Source of the DNA: JAJFTV01 sp964532655
GTDB lineage: Bacteria; Chloroflexota; Anaerolineae; Anaerolineales; Anaerolineaceae
Reading direction: 5' to 3'
DNA: 64,000 bases
Assembly: GCA_964532655.1 (NCBI GenBank)
Contig: CAZHMZ010000003.1
Location: forward strand, 1 to 64,000
Shown here: one piece after another, positions 10,534 through 18,178 of the stretch
Position numbering within the stretch: position 1 is the first letter of the stretch
Layout: every line of letters starts with the position of its first letter
Position numbers and translations under genes: made by a program
The notes under the pieces: model-generated
The model's database searches: none
Told to the model about the DNA's origin: nothing
The model's input: the letters and a program-made list of their open reading frames with translations, nothing else

Positions 10534-10570
10534 ATCGTTTCCGATTACTTCAAGAAATTAGTTTTTAAAA

Positions 10571-10600
10571 GCCGCTCTCTTCAAAGAGAGCGGCTTTTTT
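10571..10600 (+). terminator. Rho-independent terminator of groESL
   Basis: Arms GCCGCTCTCT and AGAGAGCGGC around a short loop, followed by TTTTTT. It lies about 40 bases after the groEL stop. Confidence 0.93.
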
Positions 10601-10716
10601 GTTCTTTCAGGACAATTTTTGTCAGTTTTGCGACATACCCTGCACACTTGATTTTTCATTCAATATAATCCAAATATATCCTGTCTGTATTATCAGTAAA
10701 ATAAAAAAAGGAGAAC

Positions 10717-12351
10717 ATGATGGTAGACAAAGTCAAGAATGCCGCATCGCGCCGCGACTTCCTGAAAATGACGGCTTTTGCGAGTGCGGGCATGGCTGCC
10801 CTGGCAGCCGGCTGCGCCCCCCGATCTGCTGCCCAAAACAGCGACACCGAGTGGTCAAAGGAAGCGGATATTGTGGTGGTTGGCGCGGGAACCGTGATCG
10901 TAGCCGCGCTGGTAGCGGCCAAAGAAGGCGCCAAAGTCCTCGTGATTGAAAAATCACCCGCGTTCGGCGGAACCACCGCCCTTTCCGGCGGCGGGTTCTG
11001 GGTGCCCAATAACTATGCCATGAAAGAGCAGGGTATCGCAGATAGCCGCGAAGGCGCCATTGCTTATCTTCAGCGCGTGACCGAGGGACAATCAACCGAT
11101 GAACTGATCACAACTTATGTGGATTCTGCTCCCAAAATGGTTGAGTATCTGCGCGATCAGTTTAACTGGAAATTCGTCACCAACACCAGCCGGAATTTTG
11201 GCGATTATTATGCCGGAGAAGGTTCCGTACCATACGGGCGTACCCTGTACATGGCCAATGAAGACGGCTCGTTGCAATACGGCTTCGGCACCTATCAAAC
11301 CTTCAAAGCCGCGCTCGACGAACTGGGCGTTGAAGTGTTGTTCGATACCGCCGCTACCGATTTGATCACCAACGAAACCGGGGAGGTGATCGGTCTTGTC
11401 GCGCAAAGCGGCAACTCCGCCATGAACATCAAAGCCAATAAGGCTGTCATTTTAGGCACCGGTGGCTTTGATCATAATCGCACCTGGGCCAAACATTTCC
11501 TGCGTGGTCCCATTTTCTTCTCCAACGCCGTCTTCACCAATACCGGCGACGGGCAAATGATGGGCATGAAGCTTGGCGCCTCTCTGCGGAATATGAATGA
11601 AAGCTGGGGCCTGCCCGGTTTTCTACTGGATGCCGATAAGTTCCAGGGTGAAGCCGACTGGCAGATGTACCGCGGGAAACCCGGCGCCATCGTGGTCAAC
11701 AAATATGGCGAAAGAATCGGGAACGAAGCCTGCCCTTACGAGCAGTTCCAGCGCTCCTTCTGGTACTATGATTCGGGCCTGTTTGAGTACCGAAATACCC
11801 CTGCCTTCTGGATCGCGGACAGCAAGTACGCCGAATATTACCCGTTCCCTGGCTCCAATTACCAGGTGGGTGTGATCCCCGAATGGGTGCAACAGGCCGA
11901 TACGCTGGAAGAGCTGTGCAACAAGCTGGGTGTGGATGCCGCCGGTTTGCAGGCCACGCTTGAGGTGTTCAACCCGAATGCGGAAGCAGGCATTGACCCG
12001 GTCTGGCACCGCGGCGAGAACCCGTTTGACGTGGACACCGCCGGCGACTATATGGGCCGCACCGATCTCAAAAATGTCACCCTCGCACCGATTGCCACCG
12101 GCCCGTTCTACGGCGCGCCGTATTACCCAGGCACCTGCGGCACTAACGGCGGCCTGGAGATCAACACCAACGGTCAGGTGATGCATCTCAACGGGCAGCC
12201 CATTCCGCGTCTGTATGCGGTGGGTAACACTTCCGGCAGTGTGATGGGCGCAGCCTACCCGGGCGGCGGATCCACACTGGGAGCCGGCTTTACATTCTCT
12301 TATCTGGCAGCCCTGCACGCGGTGGCATTAACCCTGGTGGGCGAAGAGTAA
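10717..12351 (+). CDS. Tat-exported FAD-dependent oxidoreductase (fumarate reductase/ketosteroid dehydrogenase family)
   Basis: Flavoprotein of the FAD_binding_2 family, 544 residues. The N-terminus is a twin-arginine signal (SRRDFLKMTAFASAGMAAL) ending in LAAGC33, so a lipid-anchored extracytoplasmic protein is likely. The FAD site is DIVVVGAGTVIVAALVAA; the third glycine of GxGxxG is replaced by Ile61. The C-terminal RLYAVGNTSGSVMGAAYPG and STLGAGFTFSYLAA match the flavin-binding end of KstD-like and flavocytochrome-type fumarate reductases. ATG 10717 or 10720 are both possible behind AAAGGAG. A multiheme membrane cytochrome follows 51 bases later and is the probable electron partner. The real substrate (fumarate, urocanate, an enoate or a steroid-like compound) cannot be told from the sequence. 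Confidence 0.87.
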   Translation: MMVDKVKNAASRRDFLKMTAFASAGMAALAAGCAPRSAAQNSDTEWSKEADIVVVGAGTVIVAALVAAKEGAKVLVIEKSPAFGGTTALSGGGFWVPNNYAMKEQGIADSREGAIAYLQRVTEGQSTDELITTYVDSAPKMVEYLRDQFNWKFVTNTSRNFGDYYAGEGSVPYGRTLYMANEDGSLQYGFGTYQTFKAALDELGVEVLFDTAATDLITNETGEVIGLVAQSGNSAMNIKANKAVILGTGGFDHNRTWAKHFLRGPIFFSNAVFTNTGDGQMMGMKLGASLRNMNESWGLPGFLLDADKFQGEADWQMYRGKPGAIVVNKYGERIGNEACPYEQFQRSFWYYDSGLFEYRNTPAFWIADSKYAEYYPFPGSNYQVGVIPEWVQQADTLEELCNKLGVDAAGLQATLEVFNPNAEAGIDPVWHRGENPFDVDTAGDYMGRTDLKNVTLAPIATGPFYGAPYYPGTCGTNGGLEINTNGQVMHLNGQPIPRLYAVGNTSGSVMGAAYPGGGSTLGAGFTFSYLAALHAVALTLVGEE

Positions 12352-12402
12352 ATCATTCGGCACTCTCCTGTGCATCTTTCAGGAAATAAAAGGAGTATTG
12401 GA

Positions 12403-13017
12403 ATGACCGAAGAGAATGAGGGCAAGGTAACCCCGCAACCAAAACCGAAAAAACAAAGGAAGCCTGTCAGCCCGCGCATGGCCAGAACCAGCATTGTGGT
12501 AAATATTATTGTGCTGGCGTTGATCATCGTCGGGGCAGTCAGCGCATTTTTACTGCATCAAAGCGACACAAATCCTAAATTCTGCGCCACCTGCCATAAT
12601 ATGGATGAGCATGTCGAATCCTATCTGACCAGCGATCACCTGGATAACGTGCATTACCAGGCCGGCGTACAATGCAAGGAATGCCATTTTGAGTACACCG
12701 TCACCGATGAAGTGGTCAGCGGCGTCAACTTCCTGATCGGGAATTATGATGATCCGATTCAAAAGCGCAAGTATTCAGATGATATGTGTATTGAATGTCA
12801 TATCAGCCTGGATTTCCAGGCCGTGAAAACGGATTTCTTAAGCAAAAACCCTCACAAGAGTCACTGGCCCGATCTGAGTTGCTCGAACTGCCACCAGTCA
12901 CATGCAAACCAGGTTGATTACTGCAGCCAGTGCCATGATAACGGTGGGCAGCGTATGGTAGAGGATGATGAGATCATCCCCCGCGCCGAGAACCCGTGGG
13001 ACGATTCAGGCCATTAA
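12403..13017 (+). CDS. Membrane-anchored pentaheme cytochrome c, NapC/NirT/NrfH-like
   Basis: Quinol-oxidising type cytochrome of 204 residues. A basic, Pro/Lys-rich N-terminus precedes one membrane helix (about residues 28-52), and the rest would be outside. Five CxxCH heme sites are present, at C61, C91, C129, C160 and C174. Classical NapC and NrfH have four, so the count is unusual. ATG 12403 has an AAAGGAG site at suitable spacing; the longer frame from 12370 is not needed. Placed directly after the Tat flavoprotein and ended by a terminator, it most likely carries electrons from menaquinol to that flavoprotein, or in reverse. Confidence 0.88.
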   Translation: MTEENEGKVTPQPKPKKQRKPVSPRMARTSIVVNIIVLALIIVGAVSAFLLHQSDTNPKFCATCHNMDEHVESYLTSDHLDNVHYQAGVQCKECHFEYTVTDEVVSGVNFLIGNYDDPIQKRKYSDDMCIECHISLDFQAVKTDFLSKNPHKSHWPDLSCSNCHQSHANQVDYCSQCHDNGGQRMVEDDEIIPRAENPWDDSGH

Positions 13018-13050
13018 GGCTCGTAATTAATCGCCTCAAGTTTTTCAAAA

Positions 13051-13080
13051 GACTTCCGGTTTGTAACCGGAAGTCTTTTT
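13051..13080 (+). terminator. Rho-independent terminator after the cytochrome gene
   Basis: GACTTCCGG and CCGGAAGTC pair around TTTGTAA, preceded by AAAA and followed by TTTTT. It closes the flavoprotein-cytochrome unit and separates it from the TatA-like gene. Confidence 0.9.
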
Positions 13081-13191
13081 CCAGGGCTACCGGCGTCCGC
13101 TCATCTCTGCAGAAATGAAAGCTGTCTCACCGGAAATGCAGGCTGGTGATAAAATGTAGCCAATATAAGTTGGTAGAAGGAGTGAATGATT

Positions 13192-13401
13192 ATGCCGTTT
13201 CGAATTGGTTGGCCTGAACTGCTGATTGTCTTATTGATCATGATGGTGCTATTTGGCGGCCGTCTCACGAAATCAGCCGGAGAACTGGCAAAGGGAATCA
13301 AAATCTTCCAGAAAACGATGAAAGAAGATGAAGAGACAAAAGAGAGCAGCAAAACCGCCAGTGTTGCTGAAAAGATCGATACATCGGATAAACCGGAATA
13401 A
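13192..13401 (+). CDS. Sec-independent protein translocase, TatA/TatE family
   Basis: Pore-forming component of the twin-arginine translocase, 69 residues. It has the expected plan: short N-terminus, one membrane helix (IGWPELLIVLLIMMVLFGG), the FG hinge, an amphipathic helix (KSAGELAKGIKIFQKTM) and a charged tail (EDEETKESSK). The usual KLPE after FG is replaced by RLTK. ATG 13192 sits nine bases after AAGGAG; the ATG at 13186 is too close to it. It stands alone beside the Tat-dependent flavoprotein gene, so it may help export that protein. tatC is not in the window. Confidence 0.88.
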   Translation: MPFRIGWPELLIVLLIMMVLFGGRLTKSAGELAKGIKIFQKTMKEDEETKESSKTASVAEKIDTSDKPE

Positions 13402-13453
13402 TTCGCTGAAGCTGTACATCGTCGGGTAGATCATTTGGCGAATACTGCCCGCA

Positions 13454-13519
13454 CAGAAAAAATCGGGGTTGTTTTAGGCTGTCTGTTCACAACGGACAGG
13501 GTGAAACCCCGATTTTCTG
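13454..13519. terminator. Bidirectional terminator between tatA-like and thioesterase genes
   Basis: Outer arms AAAATCGGGGTT (13459-13470) and AACCCCGATTTT (13505-13516) enclose a smaller CTGTC/GACAG hairpin. T-runs follow on both strands. It serves the converging tatA-like gene and sdh-thioesterase unit. Confidence 0.82.
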
Positions 13520-13539
13520 CATTCTATTATCAGGACGTT

Positions 13540-13929
13540 TTATATAGTTTTCGCCTGAACGCGCGCTAAAAATTTTGCTTCATCAATGATGTACCGTTCG
13601 TGAACGGCCTCACCGATTTGCTCCGCTTCATCCCAGGCCTGCACTTTAAACACCAGCCGCCGACCATCTATCTCAACCAGCTCAGCCAGCGCATGTACTT
13701 TCATCCCCACGGGTGTGGCGGCCATATGTTTTACATCAATTCGCCCGCCCACGGTCGTCTTTCCTTCCGCCAGGTACCCCCGCAGAGCCTGAACCGCGGC
13801 GCTTTCCATCAAACCCACCAGCGCGGGGGTTGAATAGACCGGTACCAGCCCGCTGCCCCACTTTGCGGCGGTATCCTCATTGCTTACGGTGATTTCAACT
13901 TTTCCTGTTATGCCTGTTGTCAGCTCCAT
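13540..13929 (-). CDS. Hotdog-fold thioesterase, FlK-like family
   Basis: 129-residue acyl-CoA thioesterase-like protein of the single-hotdog family that includes fluoroacetyl-CoA thioesterase FlK. The family pattern is clear: VPVYSTPALVGLMESAA carries the Thr and Glu aligned with catalytic positions, and VKHMAATPVGMKV carries the His. The VGGRIDVKHMA block and the end VHERYIID fit as well. It follows sdhB by 32 bases on the same strand and ends at a terminator, so it is probably the last gene of the sdh transcript. The acyl-CoA substrate is unknown. Confidence 0.8.
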   Translation of the reverse strand: MELTTGITGKVEITVSNEDTAAKWGSGLVPVYSTPALVGLMESAAVQALRGYLAEGKTTVGGRIDVKHMAATPVGMKVHALAELVEIDGRRLVFKVQAWDEAEQIGEAVHERYIIDEAKFLARVQAKTI

Positions 13930-13961
13930 GGATCTCCCTCATTTCATGTTCAATAGTACGA

Positions 13962-14690
13962 TTATAAACGCTTCGAAGAGCCGTCTGTATCTTTTGAGAG
14001 GATGAGCGCCTGTTTGATCTCAGCGATGGCGCGGGTGATGTGAATATCACGCGGGCAGGCCTCTGTGCAATTGAATACCGTTCTGCAGCGCCATACCCCG
14101 TCCGGCAGGTTGAGTATCCGCAAACGCTGCTCCGCGGCGGTGTCGCGGCTGTCAAACAGAAAGCGGTGAGCGCTCACCAGAGCAGCCGGGCCTACATAAC
14201 GGTGGTTTGACCAGTATGAAGGACAGGATGTGGTGCAGGCCGCGCACAGGATGCACTTGGTGGTATCGTCAAAGCGCTGCCGATCCTCAGGAGATTGCAA
14301 TCGCTCGCGCCCTTCCGGAGCCGGTTGATCGTTGATCAGATAGGGCAGAACAGAGCGATACTGTTCGAAGAACGGGTCCATGTCCACCATCAGATCCTTG
14401 ATCACCCGCAGACCCAACAACGGTTCCAGGGTGATGTGGTTGGTACCCACATCTTTCACCAGCACCTTGCAGGCCAGCCGGTTTCGCCCATTGATGCGCA
14501 TGGCGCATGAACCGCACACCGCGTGCCCGCAGGAGCGACGGTACGCCAGGCTGCCATCAACACGATCCCGCACCTGTTCCAGCACATCCATGATCCGTTC
14601 GTTCGGGTCCACCTCCAGCGGATAAGACTCAAAATGCGGGCGGTTATCGAACTCGGGATGAAAACGTTTTACTTTCAGTTCAATTTGCAT
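13962..14690 (-). CDS. sdhB: Succinate dehydrogenase iron-sulfur subunit
   Basis: Electron-transfer subunit of complex II, 242 residues. The N-terminal ferredoxin domain has the 2Fe-2S cysteines in SCGHAVCGSCAMRINGRNR followed by LAC. The C-terminal domain carries KCILCAACTTSCPSYW and CRTVFNCTEACPRDI for the 4Fe-4S and 3Fe-4S clusters. It passes electrons from the SdhA flavin to the membrane anchors. It lies 12 bases after sdhA in the order sdhC-sdhD-sdhA-sdhB. Confidence 0.96.
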   Translation of the reverse strand: MQIELKVKRFHPEFDNRPHFESYPLEVDPNERIMDVLEQVRDRVDGSLAYRRSCGHAVCGSCAMRINGRNRLACKVLVKDVGTNHITLEPLLGLRVIKDLMVDMDPFFEQYRSVLPYLINDQPAPEGRERLQSPEDRQRFDDTTKCILCAACTTSCPSYWSNHRYVGPAALVSAHRFLFDSRDTAAEQRLRILNLPDGVWRCRTVFNCTEACPRDIHITRAIAEIKQALILSKDTDGSSKRL

Positions 14691-14702
14691 ACCGGCATCC
14701 CC

Positions 14703-16493
14703 TTAATAAGTGCGTTCTTTCAGCTCAAAGTGGGTCATCCTGACGGGTTTGTAGGCCAACCGCACCGTGCTTTCCTCCAGCCAAGCCAGCGTATGTTTCA
14801 GCCAATCCTGATCATCGCGGCGCGGATAATCCTCGCGGGAATGGGCCCCACGGCTCTCGTGGCGTGCCAGCGCAGAGCGGCTGGTCACCAGCGCCAGATC
14901 CAGTAGATTGCCCAGTTCCCACACCCCCATCAGTTCCATGTTGTAGCGGCTGCCGGGGTCTGATATCTTCACGTGGCGATAACGCTGGCGTAATTCTTCA
15001 ATCCTCTGCACGGCTTCCTGTAGACCATCTTCGGTGCGAAAAACACCCACATCACGGCTCATCACTTCACGCATCTCATTACGAAGATCGGCGGCTTTCT
15101 CCGGCCCATCGGCTGTGCGCAGGCGGTTGAGCCTGTCCAGCACGGGTTCAGCGGCGTCTTTGGGCAACGGCTGCAGTCCGGCTCTGGCCGCGTAGGCGGC
15201 CGCATCCAGACCCGCATGTTTGCCAAACACAATCAGATCCAGCAGCGAATTGGTGCCCAGGCGGTTTGCCCCGTGCACCGACACACAGGCAGTCTCGCCG
15301 GCGGCGTACAATCCCGGCAGGACGGTATTGTTTTCATCGATCACCACCTGCCCGAAGTGGTTGGTGGGGATGCCGCCCATGGCGTAATGCGCGGTGGGCT
15401 GCACCGGGATGGGCTGCCTGAGGGGGTCGACGCCCAGGTAGGTCTCGCAAAAATCTACGATATCCGGGATTTTCGACAAAATTTCCTTGCCGTCCACCTG
15501 GTATGGCGAGCCGTCCGGCCGCGTACGCCCGTCGAGCTGCGCGTAATGGTTGACCGTTTCCGGGCGCACATCCAGGTGCAGATAATTTTTTCCCTCAATC
15601 CCCCTGCCCTCTCGCATCTCCAGGTACATAGCCCGGCTGACCACATCACGGGAGGCCAGATCTTTCACATGGGGAGCGTACTTGGGCATGAAGCGCTCCC
15701 CTGATCCGTTCAGGAGGATACCTCCCTCACCGCGAACCGCTTCGGTGATCAGAATGCCCAGCTTCAGGATGCCGGTGGGATGGAACTGATAAAACTCCAT
15801 ATCCTCCGCCGGTATGCCGCGTCGCAGGGTGACGGCCACGCCGTCGCCGGTATAGGCAAATGCGTTGGAGGTCACCTGCCACATCCGGCCGTGCCCGCCG
15901 GTGGCAAAAATAACCGCTTTGGTGTGAAACAGATATAACTCTCCGCTCGAGATCTCCAGCGCGATCACCCCGGCCGCCGCGCCGCCCTCGATGAGCACAT
16001 CCACCACCAAAAATTCGTTGTAGAACTCGATCTGGTTCTTAATGCAGTGTTGATACAGGGTTTGCAGGATCATGTGGCCGGTGCGATCCGCCGCGTAACA
16101 GGCACGCCGCACGGCTTTACCCGTTTGATTGTTGGTGTGACCCCCAAAAGGCCGCTGGGCAATCCGCCCATCCGGTGTGCGCGAGAACGGCAGACCCATG
16201 TGCTCCAGTTCATACACAGCCGCGACCGCCTCGGAACACATGAACTCAATCGCATCCTGATCGCCCAGGTAATCACTGCCCTTCACTGTATCGAAGGCGT
16301 GCCAATCCGGATGATCTTCTTCCAGGTTTCCCAGCGCCGCCCCCACCCCGCCCTGAGCCGCACCGGTGTGTGATCGGGAGGGATACAGTTTACTGATCAC
16401 AGCCGTTTTGGCTGTTTTTGAGGCATGCAGCGCAGCCATCAATCCGGCTCCGCCCGCACCCACAACCACCACATCAAAAGTTCTGGTTTGCAT
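14703..16493 (-). CDS. sdhA: Succinate dehydrogenase flavoprotein subunit
   Basis: Catalytic subunit of complex II, 596 residues. The FAD site VVVVGAGGAGLMAALHAS is followed by the histidine that binds FAD covalently (SRSHTGAAQGGVGAALGN). Substrate-domain features include QFHPTGILK, REGRGIEG and PTAHYAMGGIPTNHFG. The C-terminal SRGAHSREDYPRRDD motif is typical of SdhA/FrdA. Whether the complex runs as succinate dehydrogenase or fumarate reductase is not decidable from sequence alone; the SdhA-type HPTG and PTAHY regions fit either. Confidence 0.97.
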   Translation of the reverse strand: MQTRTFDVVVVGAGGAGLMAALHASKTAKTAVISKLYPSRSHTGAAQGGVGAALGNLEEDHPDWHAFDTVKGSDYLGDQDAIEFMCSEAVAAVYELEHMGLPFSRTPDGRIAQRPFGGHTNNQTGKAVRRACYAADRTGHMILQTLYQHCIKNQIEFYNEFLVVDVLIEGGAAAGVIALEISSGELYLFHTKAVIFATGGHGRMWQVTSNAFAYTGDGVAVTLRRGIPAEDMEFYQFHPTGILKLGILITEAVRGEGGILLNGSGERFMPKYAPHVKDLASRDVVSRAMYLEMREGRGIEGKNYLHLDVRPETVNHYAQLDGRTRPDGSPYQVDGKEILSKIPDIVDFCETYLGVDPLRQPIPVQPTAHYAMGGIPTNHFGQVVIDENNTVLPGLYAAGETACVSVHGANRLGTNSLLDLIVFGKHAGLDAAAYAARAGLQPLPKDAAEPVLDRLNRLRTADGPEKAADLRNEMREVMSRDVGVFRTEDGLQEAVQRIEELRQRYRHVKISDPGSRYNMELMGVWELGNLLDLALVTSRSALARHESRGAHSREDYPRRDDQDWLKHTLAWLEESTVRLAYKPVRMTHFELKERTY

Positions 16494-16506
16494 TGATCCC
16501 CCCTGT

Positions 16507-16905
16507 TTATGGCCGACCTACGCCGCCCACAATAGCCATGGCTCCAATCACACTGATCACCAGCCAGGCGGCCAGCAGCAGGCGTGAAATTGTCACGCGG
16601 ACGCGATCTCCGCGCAGATAATCCATCAACACCTGCCGGAAACCGTTCATGCCGTGGGTGAAAGCCAGTACCAGCAGGAAGGCGTCATAAACCCTCCAGC
16701 CTAAATTGGCCCACCGCGCGGCCACATAATCCACATCGATATTCTGTACACCTATCAAAATATCCTGGATGAGCACATGGATAAAGACAAGCGGGATCAC
16801 CAGAACACCGCTGAAACGCATCCACATCCAGGCCTTGCGTTCAAAGTCACTCAGTGGCGGATTGGAGGTGTTTTTCTTTCCGGAAACGGGTAATGATTGA
16901 TCCAT
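16507..16905 (-). CDS. sdhD: Succinate dehydrogenase hydrophobic membrane anchor subunit
   Basis: 132 residues with three predicted membrane helices, near MRFSGVLVIPLVFIHVLIQ, WRVYDAFLLVLAFTHGMNG and SRLLLAAWLVISVIGAMAI. The histidines in FIHVLIQ and FTHGMNGFRQVLMDYL are in the positions of heme b ligands in SdhC/D anchors. It starts nine bases after sdhC and ends 13 bases before sdhA. Assignment rests on size, hydrophobicity and position. Confidence 0.88.
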   Translation of the reverse strand: MDQSLPVSGKKNTSNPPLSDFERKAWMWMRFSGVLVIPLVFIHVLIQDILIGVQNIDVDYVAARWANLGWRVYDAFLLVLAFTHGMNGFRQVLMDYLRGDRVRVTISRLLLAAWLVISVIGAMAIVGGVGRP

Positions 16906-16914
16906 GCATACCTC

Positions 16915-17334
16915 CTAGCCGCCCAGCAGGCCAAAATTGTGAATGAGGATGCTGCGCAGCATCACCAGCATGGCCGGGATCCACAGGATCAGCGCGACCG
17001 TGAGGGTAAACCGGACCGAGTACCTTTGCATGGGGATGTTCCAGAACCGCGGCACCAGCACATCAAACACCGCCAACCGCAGCCCGTTGACCCCGTGATA
17101 AATAACGGCAAAAATCAACAGGATTTCGCCAAAACCAAACAGGGCGCTGCGGTAAAAACCCATTACCTCGTCATACAAATTGGGAGCAAAATAAACCAGC
17201 GCGGTGTCCAGGATATGGATGGATAAAAACAAAAGCGTTCCCAACCCTGTGATACGGTGCAGTAAAAAACCAATATGGCCTTCGCGTCCGCGATAGGTAG
17301 CATACCCTCGCAAGGCTGTGAGAAAATTTGCCAC
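16915..17334 (-). CDS. sdhC: Succinate dehydrogenase cytochrome b556 subunit
   Basis: Membrane anchor of complex II. The family signature GHIGFLLHRITGLGTLLFLSIH shows the heme-ligand region in the first helix, and FAVIYHGVNGLRLAVFDVL the second. About 139 residues, three helices. The frame opens at a TTG (17352), but GTG 17334 lies directly behind GGGAGG and gives the usual MANFLTALRGY start, so it is preferred. First gene of sdhCDAB. Confidence 0.9.
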   Translation of the reverse strand: MANFLTALRGYATYRGREGHIGFLLHRITGLGTLLFLSIHILDTALVYFAPNLYDEVMGFYRSALFGFGEILLIFAVIYHGVNGLRLAVFDVLVPRFWNIPMQRYSVRFTLTVALILWIPAMLVMLRSILIHNFGLLGG

Positions 17335-17397
17335 TAGCACCTCCCTAAGCAAATCGATTCAATTATTTAATGTTGCGCTGTTTCATTTTAACATGAA

Positions 17398-17431
17398 AAA
17401 ACACCCGATTCTCTGGAATCAGAAAATCGGG
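17398..17431 (-). terminator. Rho-independent terminator of the CBS-domain gene
   Basis: On the minus strand CCCGATT and AATCGGG (17425-17431 and 17404-17410 of the plus strand) form an extended imperfect stem, followed by TGTTTTTT. It separates the CBS gene from the sdh operon. Confidence 0.8.
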
Positions 17432-17476
17432 CATGATTAATAAATATCGCTGTAGCGGAAAGTCGTTTACAGCCTG

Positions 17477-17917
17477 TTACACGAGATTAGCCCACAGGAT
17501 ATTCTCCAGATCCTCAATGGTGTAATCGCGCTCAAACATTTCCTGTTTGATAATATCGCCGATGGAGACCACGCCGATGAGTTTTTTGTCTCTCAGTACA
17601 GGCAGATGGCGGAAATGCATGGTGCCCATCACTGCCATGCCTTCATCGATGGTCTGGTCTGCCTTAATGAAATAGACCGGCGAAACCATCACCTCTTTGA
17701 TAGGTGTATCGAGCGGGAGATCTTCGCGAACTGCCATTAAACGGGCAAAATCCCGTTCAGAGTACAGCCCGACGATTTTTTCACCATCCATGACCGGAAC
17801 AAATCCGATGCGCTTTTCAGCCATCATCCGAAGTGCGTCGAGCAGGGTTGCATCAACCTGTACGGAATACACCTCAGAGTTCTTTTGATTAAGAAGATCC
17901 ATTATGGTTTCACTCAT
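17477..17917 (-). CDS. Tandem CBS-domain protein
   Basis: 146 residues made almost entirely of two CBS domains. The first contains DALRMMAEKRIGFVPVMDGE and LYSERDFARL; the second contains DEGMAVMGTMHFRHLPVLRD and GVVSIGDIIKQ. CBS pairs bind adenosine nucleotides and sense energy state or ligand. No other domain is attached, so the target is unknown. It is monocistronic with its own terminator, between sdhC and the divergent kinase gene. Confidence 0.9.
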   Translation of the reverse strand: MSETIMDLLNQKNSEVYSVQVDATLLDALRMMAEKRIGFVPVMDGEKIVGLYSERDFARLMAVREDLPLDTPIKEVMVSPVYFIKADQTIDEGMAVMGTMHFRHLPVLRDKKLIGVVSIGDIIKQEMFERDYTIEDLENILWANLV

Positions 17918-18092
17918 GACATCCTCCCGTACGATCCAGACGCTGGATTTATGATGATTATCGTAAAACTGGAGCCGTTTGTCAAGCTATTTTTGTGATT
18001 TTCTTCCCAATCAGTATGACATTTCGCGTAATCCAAAATCTGCGCACATCCACGAGTCGCATCCTAAGGAATAACCCGGCTGAAAATCCCCT

Positions 18093-18122
18093 GTGATACG
18101 CGGTGTCGATTTCGGCTATAAT
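18093..18122 (+). promoter_or_regulatory. Probable promoter of the kinase gene
   Basis: GTGATA (18093-18098; four of six -35 consensus bases) and a perfect TATAAT (18117-18122) with an 18-base spacer, about 57 bases before the kinase start codon. Confidence 0.45.
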
Positions 18123-18178
18123 GATTCCATCTTCATCGTCTTAACAATTCCACATCATCAGATTACAGCGAGGTCCTG

